Counted from the stretch's first letter, positions 8,951 through 21,428 are shown. The stretch: DNA of 64,000 nt from Cavia porcellus (GCF_034190915.1 NW_026947486.1:103025123-103089122), one strand, 5' to 3'. A program made the numbers and translations. Notes: generated from the letters alone by a model not told the origin.

Positions 8951-11900
8951 GCAGTGACAAGATTCCTGGGTACCTGTCTGGAGAGCAATCTGGCTGCAGC
9001 TATATTGCCACAGGCTGTGGAAAAGATATTTTGGTACTTTAAAAGAAGGTATTTTCCTAAGGAACAAGGGAAATAGTTGTTCATGACTTTGACATTTATA
9101 TCAATATGATGGACTCAATAATAAACTATTCTGGTTATTTCAAAGGATCTAACTTGAGCTCCCCATTTTCCTTCCTGTCAGCTTCTCCATTCAGCAAAAT
9201 TTTCTCTTAACAGTAGATGTAGATATGATATTAATAAAGAAAACCTGGTGATATTTACAAGCAGGAACTTATACTGGCCATGAGGCATTTGGTGCTATAT
9301 CACACATGGGAGAAAGAAAGAAAGAAAGCAAACTGAGTGCTTCCTCTGACCGGTAAGTTTCATCATTGATTAGTAGTTGAATGGCTTCTGTGAAGATAAA
9401 GGGAGAAATGTTTACAGAATACTATTATGAATTGACAGTGAACAATAGGATCATCAATGTCATCAGGCTAATGGAGAAATCTCTGAGCAATGATAAAAGC
9501 ACTGCTTTTATTTGGTTCCAATTGACTACTGAACTGGTACACATGTGCTTGTTCAATGCTTCTAAATCAAATACAGGGTGAGAATGGATTTCTTATTCAT
9601 CTCATAATCCTAAAAATTTCATCAAGTCACAGTGTGTGTACAGCAGCCTCCCAAGGCTTTACCTGAACTCCAACATTTACAGCTTTTTACTCCCCTGAAG
9701 GATTTTGCAGCAATATCTGTGTAGGATATTGAACTAGTGAAGTGTTGGTTTAAAGGGGGATCAGATCTCTGCTGTAATACAAAGGAAGGGAATTCTCTAA
9801 ACGAAATCTTCAAATGGTATGAGAGGCTCTGTATGCAGCTTTCATAACTTCAAGGCTGCCAAAAGGCATGAGATTATCATTAGAAGCCATCACATTATTT
9901 GGGTTTCTAAACTAGTATGACATTTTGAGAAGAGGAGAAGGGAGAACAAGTATCTGGTTTCAGGTAGCACCAGATGAGTTCATGTGAGATTACTTTTTGT
10001 TAAGGCTGATCTTTCTGTAAACTCCAACATGCAAAGGAAATGCAGCCTTGGAGAGGAGCTGTGTTCCTGCTCTGTGATTCATGAGTGGCAAGCAACATGC
10101 TATGTTGAAAAAAAAATAAATGGCAAATTTGGAACGTTTTCTCTGTGGTTGGCATTCTGCAGAGAGCTGGAGAAAACGCAAATTCTTCGTTATCAGTTGG
10201 CCTTTTCCTAGGGCCTACCAAGAAACACATTCACAAATAATCAAGAATTTCTGTGGGAGGAAATTAATATGACAGTGGAGGAAGTAACTGCTTCCACAGC
10301 TAGCCATGCAGCCTTGTAATCTAGGGCTTCCTGATTCTGCATACAGGCAAGGAAAGCCAAATGCATTTAGGTTAAAATGCTACATTAGCTCTGTGACAGT
10401 ATTTCTTGATGCAGACAGATCCTATGGATGGGGCAAATGTGCCACAAATACAGGTGATATTTATGGACACTGCTAGCTTTCTAGAATGATTTGGACATTG
10501 CTGTGTGCTCAGGTAACTTGTGAAACAAACTTGTCCCCCTTGAACAATATTAAAAGCTAGACTGAGGTGGAGAATGACTAAAGAGCTGTTAGAGGCTTGC
10601 ATACTCACAGGGACAAATAATGGAGATTTTATTGTGCCTTAACTTGGAGTAAGGCAGCCTAGCAAGAGGTAAAACCCTGGGGGGAAAGATTGAGCATTTC
10701 TAGTTCATGTGGGAATCTGAATCTTATTTATTAATGAGACTATTATAGATACATGTAGTGTATTATATACTTTTCACACCAGATCCCAGTTGGGAATCTC
10801 AGGTGGGTTTTATTTAAATTTGTTGCCTTACAAAGTTAAATGCAGGTTTAAGACAATCACAAGAACCTTATGTTAACCCAGAGCCCCATCTCAAACCTGC
10901 TTTTGAGGTCTGTTAGAGTTACTTGAGATGGTATCAGAGAATGGGGAGAAATGTGGGTGACTGGAGATGAAAACGGAAAAGAAGGTGGTAGAAGGTTCAG
11001 GAGCCTCAGGATCCCACATAATTTCACCCAAATAGTGCTCCCTGCATTAATCAAGGTGAAACTGTCAATAAAACTTAAAGGTAAATGATAGATTTCACTA
11101 GTGCTTCTGACAAATGGCTCAATTCACTCTTTGCTTTCCTTGAAAAATAAGATCTTGAAACACTCTTTCTCCACTGCTTGTTGATTACAGTGCTCTCAGA
11201 CATTTCAAAGGCAATATTAATCCAGCAGTTATAATATGACATTTAATTACAGCATCAGTGACTTTCAGTTGTATTTCACATTTGCTCAAAGACTAGCCAT
11301 AGTTTGGGCATCCCTTTCTCAGGCCATTTTGAAGTACCCTTTTCTCCTCTTCTGCAACTCCAATATCCAGAAAGTCTCATTGCTTGACCCAGGGATGTTA
11401 GTTTGGTATAACTCAGCTCCAAAACAACAATTTCCCTTCATATCCTTCAGGACGCTCAAACACAAAAAGCGTGACACTCAATGAGAGTGCTAAATTCAAG
11501 TGATGCTCTATTTTCATGAAGGTAATTGATCCATGAAACATATTTCTTACTTAGCAATATGGTTCAGTATGTCCAGCTTATGTTGAGATGATTACTTTCT
11601 GGGCAATAAATATGCTGGAATATTTTATGAGCAGGAGCAGGAGAAACAACTTGAAATATGTATTTAAAAGTGGTGGCAAGGATGATCAACTGGCAGTTGG
11701 TTTGCCAGGACCAATTTATCTCCAAGAGGCCACCTGGCAAAGAGGCATGCTTTCTCCTCTTATAGACATATATCAGGATAGGAATGGAGCTTCAAATCAG
11801 CAATATATTGCTAGAGTAAACATTTACAACAGAAGTAGAGTCGTGGTGAGAAGAAAGTAGTTTGTTTCCCGTTTCACTGTGAATAACTTGCAGGGGGCCA

Positions 11901-12689
11901 GTTGGATTCTGGTTACTCCAGATCAAAGGTAAACAGCAAATGGTTGCTACTGATACCTCATCTAGGATCTATGAATGTGTGCTGGAGAAGGCAAACTTTC
12001 TGGGACTGATCATCATACTCTAAGGGAATTTCAGGGGAAAGTTCGTTTGTTTTCTAATCCAGAAAAGAACTTGATTGCTTGTAGCATGTTCACCATGAAG
12101 TTTTGAAATGGCAAACCAGATGCTAGGTGTTGCAGAGCATGAAGAAATACAAATGTTAAATTGCATTCCGAGCCTGTTGCATGTTCCTTTGAATCTCCTC
12201 AGTGCTGACAAATCTCTGTCCTTTGAGAACAGGATATATGCTTGAACCAACAACTCAAATCAGTAGAGCTCACACTGGTGAAAGAGTTGAATTATCATAC
12301 ATGGCAATGAATGTTTTGGATTTAGACATGAGCTATGCCTCTTTGTAAGAACACACATTTTCCTGTGCAGTTTAAAACTGAGTTTTGGAGGCATTCTGAC
12401 ATAAAACAGCAGCAGAAAGTTTTAAGTGATGTTTGTGTCTTTGGAATCAGTGTATGTCTTTCCACGAGGGCAACTCAGAGTGGCACCATTCACTTGGATA
12501 TAAATGATGTGGAGATTGGTCAAAAAATAGAAACTACATTCTGCTCTACAATAACACTTGTGATGAATGTAGATTATAATGCCTGGAGTACTTTATATTA
12601 TTTTCCCAATTCTGAAAACACAATCAGTTCTTAATGGTGGTATAGGGGAACAGAAAGGAACAGACAGGTCTAGTTTCACTTAATGTCTG
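8951..12689. other. Long mostly unique interval
   Basis: I see no exon, RNA gene or young transposon in this 3.7-kb stretch. Open frames up to about 99 codons (12335-12634) have no recognisable domain or consistent splice signals. The only simple repeat is a short GAAA run at 9311-9329. Confidence 0.4.
9311..9329. repeat. (GAAA)n microsatellite, short
   Basis: Roughly four and a half agaa/gaaa units lie in otherwise unique sequence. Confidence 0.9.
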
Positions 12690-12870
12690 TTATGTTTTGG
12701 CTTAACTGCTTTGTGTATTAAGTTTTGGAAACTTTATTGACCTGTAAAGTGGGGCACAAGAATGCCTATTCGACAATAATTTTGATGAGCATTGAGCTTC
12801 TGAAGACCATGTACACAAAGAATTTAGTGCCAAGCCTAGAACACATTAGGAACTCTATAAATTGCAGTTA
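12690..12870 (-). repeat. MIR or related SINE fragment
   Basis: The order acctgtaaagtggggcac, then gtgccaagcctagaacac, then ggaactctataaatt follows an antisense MIR. The match is diverged. Confidence 0.5.
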
Positions 12871-12873
12871 TTT

Positions 12874-12905
12874 TCCTCCTCCTCCTCCTCCTCCTTCTCC
12901 TCATC
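12874..12905. repeat. (TCC)n pyrimidine tract
   Basis: About ten TCC-type triplets end in a degenerate cat/cac-rich stretch running to about 12930. A frame through it encodes a Pro/His-rich peptide that is surely non-genic. Confidence 0.85.
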
Positions 12906-13984
12906 ATTACCACCATCATCATTGTCACAATTGCTACTACTGTTACTATTCAGACATCCAGTGGTTGCGAATGACTAAGAGACTTGTAAACATTCATTGA
13001 TAAGATGCCGTTGTTCTGGGTAGGGGACTTGGAAGTGGGGCATGTTTGGAGGAGAAAAAAATGCAGATATTGTGAAGACAGAATAATGGTGATTTGGGCT
13101 CTTCATCTCCATCTGCCCCTAGATTTTCAATTTTTAGCAGGTTATGTTTGTTTATCAGGGAATTTAGTAATAAGATTATTTTTGGAGTTTATTATGTAAA
13201 TGATTTCAGGTCAGAGAGTACACTGATGTTCTCCTGAATCAGGCTGGAAATATTTGAAACATTTAGGCAATTAATTGTCTTATGCATATGAACACAAAAA
13301 CAAATTAAAAGGTATTAGACAAGCCGGAACTCACCATACAAAAACAAAGAAAAGACATAGGGTCAGCAAAGTGCAACTTTATTAGCGCTGAGTTTTTTTT
13401 CTGTCCTAGCTACTATGTTCCCATCAGTCTTGTGCTGGCAGGTCATTTTTTTCTCGGATTCCCTCCTTTTCACTGATTATATCTAGAGTAATGAGGATAT
13501 TTAGAGGTTGGCTCTGGGGTTTTAAATATATATTATGAACATGTTTTATATGCATACAGTGACTCAGTTGATCCACAAGCTTAGTCAAAAGCTCACATGG
13601 GATGACTTTAAGGCAGCTGTCAGTAATAAGGGGATAGGACTTAGATGAGCAGCTGCAAATTCCCATGTGCTGGTACTTAGAAGGAGTGGAAAATTTCTAA
13701 ATATCAATTGGAAGGCAATGGGCAGGAAAATGCTTGTTTCTTGCTCTTCTGCCTTCCTAGTCTACCCTGAGGCAAAGCTTACTATTAGGATCATAAAGAA
13801 GATGAAGAAGTCATGCTAATGGAAGAGAGGCAATGTGCAGGCCTTCATATGAAACAAAAGGCATTGTGGGAAATGCCTGAAACTGTTGAATTCAGGTCAC
13901 CCCACAAATCACTATGGGTTGGCTATAAAACACATAGCATAAAACTTTCATAAACATAAAACATAAAAGTGAACCACTTTTACG
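12906..13984. other. Unique sequence, no gene recognised
   Basis: Small frames at 13005-13199 (+) and 13424-13666 (-) show nothing recognisable. Confidence 0.4.
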
Positions 13985-14360
13985 CATACGTTTCAAGAGG
14001 GATAAATGTATTTGCATTGTGTGCAACAGGTGTCCAGAATTTCTTCATCTTACAAAACTGAAACTCTGTTAAACTCCAATAAACATCAACTCCCACTTGC
14101 CCTCCCCCTAACTCCTAACAATCACCATTCTACTTTCTGCCTCTATAAATTTGATTGCATGTTTCATGTAAATAGAATTATAAAGTATCTGTCTTATTGT
14201 GATTGGCTTACTTAATTTACTATGATGTTCTTGAAGTTTATCCATGTTGTATGTGCAAGACTTTCCATCCATTTTATGGCTGAATATTATTTTATTGTAT
14301 GAATTCATTACATTTTGTTTATCCATTAATGGACATTAGGTGCAACTTCTAACTTTTTAA
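13985..14360 (-). repeat. Old L1M 3'-region fragment
   Basis: Antisense hallmarks of ancient L1 3' regions are visible in order: cttacaaaactgaaactctg near 14050, ccattctactttctgcctct near 14126, and the ggctgaatattattttattg segment near 14278. Confidence 0.7.
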
Positions 14361-14584
14361 GAGATTTTCCCCCTTATTGCCCTTATGTTATATCTTACAC
14401 AGCATATGTCAAAAGAGAGGAAGATCTCTGAGGCAATTAGGGAAGGTAAATTGCAAGGACTGGAAAAAGGAGACAAGAGAAAAGAATATCCTTTATTTAA
14501 TTGGTCATGATTTCTGTATGCTGTCCTATGACAGCTCACAAGCACCTCAGATATGCCTGGTTTCTTCATGTATAACATCTTTCT

Positions 14585-14715
14585 AATCAGTACATCTGGG
14601 CTGAGAAAGAGAGGTACTATTATGATTTCCATTGTAAAATAAGGGAAGCTGATGCTTGGAGAGCTGAAATGACCCTTTTGAAGACACACAAGTAGTAAGT
14701 AGCAGAGCCAGGAAC
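14585..14715 (+). repeat. MIR fragment
   Basis: The stretch contains ggtactattatgatttccat, then a gagctgaaatgaccc-like and an agtaagtagcagagccagg-like tail, the usual MIR 3' order. Confidence 0.65.
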
Positions 14716-15339
14716 TTTCTGGAATATACCTTAGGAAAGGTGATCTATAGGGGAAAATGTGAAAGGAAGGACATTGATTCTATTGCTGATGAGAAGGTTA
14801 AGACTTGTATGCTGGAAACGTATTTGTTCTTTCTATTAAAATCATCGTTTGCACCATCATCATCCCACTAAATAATATTTAAAATGCCCAAGTACCATAT
14901 TTGGTACCAGGGCTTTGGAATACCAAGGAAGAAGAAGTAATAAATTTGTTTTCCTCAGGGGGAAAAGGAACATTCTGTGATTTTGTTTTGGTTTGGTCAT
15001 GCATTGTTTCTTATTTTAAGATAATTTGGCTTTATTTTTTAAATTGCTACTGCATATACAGAGGAAAATGAAAACCACTGCAGAGCAAAATGCTTCTTAG
15101 CATCAGTAATCTACTCTCATTTCTCAGAAGTCCCAGTGAGAATTGCAAAGGAAAACCTCAAAGGGCTAGTGAAGGAAGAGAACAGATAACCCCAGGCATC
15201 TAGGCAAAGCTTAGATGATACTGATTTTGAATATGATGGGAGAGAAGGTAGATCAGAAAACTTTAAAGTGTTATACATGGCTAAGTTCATTGCAGGGCAT
15301 GTTATGGTCTGAATATGGGGAAGGCACGTGTCTCATCTC
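14716..15339. other. Unique sequence, no gene recognised
   Basis: I see no supported feature here. Confidence 0.4.
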
Positions 15340-15424
15340 TTAATCCTCCACAGAATCCAGTGGAGTAGGTACCTCTACTAGCATCTCTACTGGTGAGGAC
15401 ACGGAGACTCTAAGATGTTATGCA
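15340..15424 (+). repeat. MIR fragment
   Basis: The sequence resembles the MIR middle and tail (agtggagtaggtacctctac...ggtgaggacacggagactct). It ends where the mariner relic begins. Confidence 0.55.
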
Positions 15425-15870
15425 AGGTGTGACTGAAAAATACGGTGACAGTTTAATTTTAAAAATCATTACAGTAAAATTTGTATCGCAATTAATCCCT
15501 CTCAGAAATATTCCCCTTGCTTCAAACATAGTTATTGCATGGTTCTTGCTACTTTCTGAAGCAGTTTTGAAAGTTCACCTTTGTCAATGTGTTTAGTTGC
15601 ATTGCTGTGACTGCCTCAGTGTCCTGAATAGTTTACCTTTTATGGTCATTTTTTTTTTTTTTTGGTACCGGGAATCAAACACATGACCTTGCACTTGCCA
15701 GGCAGGCACTTATGCCACTGAGATACATCCCCAGCCCTTGGTCATTTTGACTTTAGGGAAAAGCCAGAAGTTGCAGTGCCAGAACCAGTAAATAAAATAA
15801 ATGAGAACACACTATAATGTTGCCATAAGCCTGACTTTCCTTTGGATGACGCTCAGCAGCAGCATTCACT
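15425..15870 (-). mobile_element. Tc1/mariner DNA transposon relic, split by an ID SINE
   Basis: The minus strand encodes pieces of a mariner-type transposase C-terminus. A fragment reads FPKVKMTIKG, followed, after one frame slip, by NFQNCFRKWQE and then a C-x-R-G motif with a terminal FLRG-like string; mariner transposases end in a related Trp-Cys-Gly-Asp block. The outer end near 15425-15450 (tgactgaaaaatacggtgac) could be the terminal inverted repeat. The catalytic DDE/D core is not visible, so this is a dead fragment. An ID SINE at 15652-15738 splits it. Confidence 0.6.
15652..15738 (-). mobile_element. ID-type SINE inside mariner relic
   Basis: A poly-T leader is followed by ggtaccgggaatcaaacaca and ends at ccccagccc, the antisense of a tRNA-derived ID SINE. 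A TSD (tggtcattt) lies at 15643-15651 and 15739-15747. The flanking mariner frame continues on both sides. Confidence 0.85.
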
Positions 15871-15874
15871 GATC

Positions 15875-16199
15875 TTTAATTTCACCTTCTAAAGACAGCC
15901 CTTGAAGAGGGCTTCTAGAACTGAATCAGAAAGCTATGAGAATGATGGTGTGTGTTCAAAGTGAGGAGAAGTATTTTGAAGGAGACTAATGGCATTATGT
16001 CTTTTACTGTAATATTTAAAAAGATTAGCATTCACCTTATTTTTTGATCATGCCCCTTATAACATGCTAAATATCATGTAGTTAGGATGAGGTGGAGTTT
16101 GGATGTTAGACCTGACAGCTTGGAATTTTTCCCACAGAGTTCTAATCCTGATGTTAAATACTCACACTCAATCATCAAAAACATGTGAAAGTTTTGCCT
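15875..16199. other. Unique sequence
   Basis: No supported feature between the mariner relic and the ID SINE. Confidence 0.4.
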
Positions 16200-16216
16200 T
16201 ACAAACATGCTTAGAG

Positions 16217-16322
16217 GGGCTGGGGATTTGGTTCAGTGACATAAGTGCCTGCCTTGCAAGCAGGCAGTCGTGAGTTCGATCCCTGGTACCGATAAAAAGG
16301 AAAAAGACAAAAAAATATGTAA
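16217..16322 (+). mobile_element. ID-type SINE, well preserved
   Basis: The element starts gggctggggatttggttcag (A box) and carries gagttcgatccctgg (B box), then an A-rich tail with gataaaaagg. A perfect 17-base TSD (tacaaacatgcttagag) lies at 16200-16216 and 16323-16339. Clean ends and boxes suggest a fairly young insertion; polymerase III transcription is possible but not shown. Confidence 0.93.
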
Positions 16323-16559
16323 TACAAACATGCTTAGAGCAGAAATACTGCAAAACTTTGGTAGTCAGTTTGAAAGGCCTGAGACAAATCTAAAGATGAT
16401 CGCCAGCTTGGAGAACTTTGGCCTTTTGGTGGAAGCAGGAACTTGAGCACAGAAACATGAAGCAAAGATGCTTCAATGGCTAAAGAATGACAATGGAAAG
16501 AAACGTGTTCTGGGGGGATGCTGGAAGGTGAGATCTGGATGCTATCTTTGAACTGTCCT

Positions 16560-16700
16560 CATTTATCCCCTGCATTTTCCTGATGAGGAAACCGAGATTG
16601 AGAGAGTGCCAGAAAGGTTACCAAGGGGATTTAGTGGAAGAATGCAGAATGAATTCTAGGGCTCCCAGTTATGAACTCTGTTTTCTCAATCATGCTGCAT
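16560..16700 (+). repeat. MIR 3' fragment
   Basis: The order cctgatgaggaaaccgagat...gagagagtgcc...ggctcccagttatgaactctg matches the MIR tail. Confidence 0.6.
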
Positions 16701-17984
16701 GATTTTGTCCTAGCACTTTTGTTTCTTTCTTGCACATCATTGCTACGATAAGAATTGGTGGCAGCAGACCTGGGATTTGAGAACTGTTTTTTGGAGCTAC
16801 TTTGAGGAACTGAGGTTCAAAGCTGTAGTGCTACTTACAGTCACCATTTTACCGCATTAATGCTAAATTACCAATGTGCCTCAGTCAAAAACCTCAAACT
16901 GTTTGACAATGGTCAAACATAGACCATTGTATGTCACAAAGTGCCTGTTTGATCTGGGTACCTGATATTTAAATATAGTCTGCTGTTCAAATAAAGGGAC
17001 ATGAATCCATCTCAGATAAGTCTCAAGTAATCTTGTATCTGTCATAGAAACTTAAGCACATTCAGATACAATTATCAACATTTTGCTTCTAATGAGCCTC
17101 ATTAATACACACATACACAATTGAGTGGATTGCTTAACAGTTCTCACATGGACACTTCATAGAGCTACCTTTATTCCCTCTTTCGAATGTCATAAGGTTT
17201 CCCGAGAAAGTTCAATTCAGCTCTGCAAACAGAACCTGAAAAGATCAGTTCACTAAGGATTTTCCTGGCTTTGTTTTTTTGTGCACATATGTTGCTTTCC
17301 TCCCACACATAATGTCTTAGGAAAAAAACCTTCTACCTTGAACAAATGCAGGAGCAGGTTTTGGGATGCAGGGAGAGCATTTTGCAAGGCTTTCTTCATC
17401 CCGACTTTGTAGTTACACCTCATTTTTTTCCAGGTTCTGGCTGGTTGGTCAGTGCTAATTGGCACAGCTGGTTTGACATTTAAATGAGTTGAACAGCAGG
17501 TGGAATAGCTGATAGGGGACAAGACCTCTGGGAAAGGCACGGATGTGCCTGCTGGGGAGGAAGAAGAATCAGGTGGAGTCTGAGTCTTCTGGGAGCTGCT
17601 AACCAGGAAGAATAAAGCTTCCCTCCATTCCCCGCCAGCCTTTGGTGCTCACACAACCATCCAGATTCCTTCAGTAACCTGTACAACCTAGGGCCACCAA
17701 AAACTGTTGGCACGGCCCATTTCATGTAACCCTGAGCTACAAAAGCCCAAATTTCCACCAGTTACTAAAGGATAAGATCTGGAGATGAATTCGATATGGT
17801 GTCTCTTGGATGCTGGGGTGGCTCTCCTTGAGCCTCTCTTGTTCTTCTCAGACTCTTTAGAGCATCACTTTTCTTCCACTAATTCCTTAAATGCTATTGC
17901 TCTCGTGAGCCACCATCTTCTGAGTTCTAAAACTACAGAGGTAATTGCTTAACATTTGTATGTGAATCTGTTATGGGCAGATCC
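16701..17984. other. Unique sequence, locally GC-richer
   Basis: The stretch 17250-17760 is GC-richer than its surroundings and has two overlapping minus-strand frames (95 and 92 codons). They have no domain I recognise and no clear splice sites, so I do not call an exon. Confidence 0.35.
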
Positions 17985-18130
17985 ACAAGATCTTTTCCTC
18001 AGGATACTCAAATTCAACATAACTAAGACTGACTTCATCTTCTTCGAAAATGCTTCCTTCTACTGTGCTCTGTATCTTAGTGAAAGATTTTATCATCCAC
18101 TCAATCACTAAAACTGGAAATTGGAGGCTT
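17985..18130 (+). repeat. L2 LINE fragment
   Basis: The phrase ctcaaattcaacataactaa and the following gactgacttcatcttcttc correspond to a well-known part of L2 ORF2. The copy is old and short. Confidence 0.6.
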
Positions 18131-18239
18131 GATACCTTGCCACACATCTCACACCAGTTTGAATTTTTAGATGTCTCCCAGATCTTTAGCTTAGAACTCA
18201 TTCCTTAGGTACAAATCCAAAAATCTAACTTCCCTCTCA

Positions 18240-18927
18240 ACATTTCCACCCAGATGACCAACAGGCAGCCTAGACCCATCAAACTAAACAGAACTTGTGA
18301 TTTATCGCATCATAAATCTGGCTGGATCCACTGCATGTGGGATAAGAGTGTTAAAAATCTGTCTTCTCTTTGGGCAGGAAATAAAGAATTTCACTGAGAA
18401 TTTTGTTCAAATAATTGACAAAACAAATGAGGTCGTACTCTTTCATTGTTCTCCTGCACTGCTTCAGGATAGCCTTGGTCTTAGGTAGGTACAAGTTAGC
18501 ATCCTGACTCTTACTTGGACTCAAATCGAGGTTGGTTAAGAGGGTCAGAAATTGTCTTCCCTTTCTAGACTCTAGAGCCACCTGGATACTAAGATCCTGA
18601 GGAAAGTTATGTCCATTAGCACTGAAGTCCTTATTTTAAATTTCTTTAGTTTTTTTACATTATAATCACATATTTCAGGTCTTTAAACTCAGTATAGTTA
18701 TTGCAGCCAATTATAATAGCAATTTTCCTCAAGATACTGACTTTGTTCTGCAAATGGCACATTGATAATTGCATTATTTTTATGCGTAACCACAAAATAC
18801 CAAAAGTCATCTAATATATCACTGATAGGAGTTGAGTTTTTAGAGACTCTAAAATAAATTGGCAAAAAAGTTACATGGCTCCCTTTGCTATTATTTGTTA
18901 GGTCCAAAGCAGCTGCTGCCCATAATT
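18240..18927. other. Unique or unclassified sequence
   Basis: Nothing supported; short frames on both strands only. Further L2 remnants near 18500 are possible. Confidence 0.35.
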
Positions 18928-19599
18928 GAAAATCACATCTGAAGAGTGTGGGCTGGATAGAAGACAGTGAGTTCATGATCAGGGCCTCCTCCATTGCATT
19001 CTGGAGGGTGGGCTGGCTGGAAGAAAGTGAGTTTTCACTCCTCGCTCCGTGCCATTACATTCCAGACAGTGGAGCCTGCTGGAAGAGTGTAAGACCAACA
19101 AGAATCCCAAGACCCAGGACAACAGCCTGGTGCACACACACATGCCTTTAGAGGGTGAAATAATCAGCAAGGCCAGTAATGTGGAAGTGTCTGGAGCAGC
19201 AGCAAGGAAACATCAGTTGGACTATGGAGAACTCCACCAACAGAAGACCAATCCCAGCCCCCACATCCAGAGGTCAAGATTGGACCCATAGTCAGCACAT
19301 CTCTAGAATGCAACATGGACAATATCACAGAACTGTAAATACTAGAAGGCGAGTTCTTGGGATAGCTATAAAGAACCAAATACATCTGGAGGACATCCCT
19401 GAGGAACAGACATCTCCTTTCCTCCTTGAGAGAGGTCACAATGCTAGTGGTAGAGCTATATATCATGGGAGGTTTGTGGGCATCAACAGAGAAGACAAGA
19501 TAAAAGAAAAAATAGAAGGTGGAGAATTGCAAGATGCAGAGGTTGGGTGCAGCCTCAAAACCCCAGCCCACTGAGGACAGGCCTGGAACTCACTGAGAT

Positions 19600-20039
19600 G
19601 AATGAGGATGGAAATCAAATATGGTAACAGAAGTTAAAAACTAAGTGAAAAAAGGCTATAGAGAAAACGTTCTCTCAGGTACAAAAGGAAATGACACTAA
19701 AAATCAAAGATATTAGGGAAGACACAAATAAATGAATATGTGAGCTTAGAAAAACATGGAAGCAAAAAATGCCCACCATAGGAGAGAAATGAAATCCATG
19801 AAACAGATCCAAACAGAGATCCAGGGGATTAAAATTTCCACTGAATGTGTATGCAATAGGCTGAATGAAGGAAAGGATAGAATTTCAGATCTTGAAGATA
19901 GAATTGCAGCTAGTGATTATGAAAAGAAAGATAATTCAAAAATAGCAAGAGACCATGAGAAATCAATCCAATAGCTACAAGACAAAGCAAAGAAGGATAA
20001 CACAAGATTGATTGAAGTCAATGAGAAATCTGGAAACAG
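19600..20039 (+). pseudogene. L1 ORF1 fragment (coiled coil)
   Basis: The frame 19756-19974 encodes a heptad-rich peptide containing MKSMKQIQTEIQGIK and RISDLEDRI, typical of the L1 ORF1 coiled coil. The RNA-recognition and C-terminal domains are absent because the sequence jumps to ORF2. Confidence 0.7.
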
Positions 20040-20057
20040 CACAAAATGCCAAAACAA

Positions 20058-20261
20058 TCGTAAATATATATATAACGTAATACAGGAGCACCCGGCTGTA
20101 TAAGACAGTTATTGGTAGACATGGACAATCAAATGAGCAATAACACAATTGTAACGGGAGACCTCAATATCCCATTATCACAGAAAGACAGACCAACTAG
20201 ACAGAAAATCATCAAAGAAATATTAGAGCTGAACCAAGCGTGGGAACAAATGGAGTTAATA
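20058..20261 (+). pseudogene. L1 ORF2 endonuclease-domain fragment
   Basis: The peptide contains NTIVTGDLNIPLSQKDRPTR, the GD-(F/L)-N-x-P-L-S region of the apurinic-type L1 endonuclease. The same region in the full-length L1 is at 57924-58050. It is abruptly joined to 5'UTR-like sequence on its right. Confidence 0.75.
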
Positions 20262-21049
20262 GGAAGAAGCCACAACCCAAGGCTGCACGCCAGTCACCCA
20301 GAGATATCTGGTGAGCCCAGCACCAGCCTGGAGAACCCATATCCTGCGCTGTCACTGAAATTGGAGGGATCATTGGTGAGCCACTGCCTCATGTTTCTTC
20401 ACTGCTCCAGGAACCTGGATCAGAGGAACCCAGGTGCCCAGTCCAATCCACTACACCAAGGGATGTGTAGCCAATTCAGGAAGCACCTGGGATGCAGCAA
20501 CGGGCTGATTTGAAGAAACATAGGAAAAGGTCAAGACAAAGGAGTAGAACACAATCTCAAACCTCCAGCCCACACTGAACAAGTTCAGGAGACAGAGACA
20601 TAGTAGAAATTAGAAGTCACATACCTGAGATTTATGAAAAGATAACAACTGAAGTAAAGAAGCAACTTAGTTCTTGTATCGTTTGGTTAATTTTACATGT
20701 CTATGTCTGATGGTCTGGTCAGCTATTTTGAAGATAATAAGAGGCATTATGGGAATTATTGTTAATTTTCTATTATCTTGTTTTGAAGTTCTGTATTATT
20801 TTCATTGTTTTGTTTTGTTTTATTCTGTTTTATTTTGTTTGATTTTATTATGTCTGATGATATGGACAGGTATTTTTAAGATAACAAGATACATTATAGT
20901 AGTCATTGTTGATTTCCTACATCTTGTTTTGAAGTGCTTACTGCTTTTATTGTTTTGTTTTGATTGATTTTATTCTGTTTGATTTTGTTTGGTTTTATTT
21001 TCTTTAAACTAGAAAATAAATGTAAAATATAAAAAGAGAAAATCACATC

Positions 21050-21385
21050 CGATTGGCTGGTCGGCATTTGGGATTGAAGTGAGCGAATTAGAAAAAAGTC
21101 CCAACTCACATTTTGTAGTATATTTTCAATCGGTCTTCTGCATTATCCTTTGATCATGGAATATGGCTGTTGTTTCCTGTGCTGGAAACTTTTTGGTCTT
21201 CCTGTTTTCCCCACTCAGGCTTCTTCTGTTTCTGATTCATGTACTTAATATTTTTCTCTGATCATTGAGCTAGTGCCATTTGGGAGCCCTGCCTGAAACC
21301 TAGATCTTTTATCATCCTCAAATTCCTCTTCATATTGTGCCTCCGCCCTTATAATTTCCTAGAACACTTTTCTGATTTTCTTTTT

Positions 21386-21428
<43 letters not shown>

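Larger units (their letters stand above)
18940..21037 (+). mobile_element. Mosaic, internally deleted L1 with perfect TSD
   Basis: A 12-base perfect TSD (gaaaatcacatc) lies at 18928-18939 and 21038-21049. Inside are, in order: a 5'UTR-like and ORF1 N-terminal/coiled-coil region (18940-20039); a piece of the ORF2 endonuclease domain (about 20058-20261, with GDLNIPLSQKDRPTRQ); a second 5'UTR/ORF1-start block (about 20262-20660), homologous to 56200-56600 of the full-length L1; and an L1 3'UTR (20666-21030) ending in an A-rich tail. ORF1 C-terminus, most of ORF2 and all of RT are missing. The outer TSD favours one integration of an already rearranged RNA or cDNA. Confidence 0.75.

Noticed and set aside
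12725..13000. Frame with Pro and His runs
   Set aside because: The runs come from the TCC and CAT/CAC simple repeat at 12874-12930.
16217..16322. Functional tRNA gene suggested by A and B boxes
   Set aside because: The A-rich tail, TSDs and lack of a complete cloverleaf identify a tRNA-derived SINE.
17253..17758. Possible host exon in a GC-richer block
   Set aside because: Two short minus frames overlap, with no domain, no convincing splice pair and no start or stop pattern of an exon.
19164..19574. Overlapping 131-135 codon frames on both strands
   Set aside because: They fall in the 5'UTR-like part of the mosaic L1 and do not resemble ORF1 or any host protein.
21388..21427. GT run as a regulatory Z-DNA element
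   Set aside because: Nothing around it supports regulation; such microsatellites are common in mammals.
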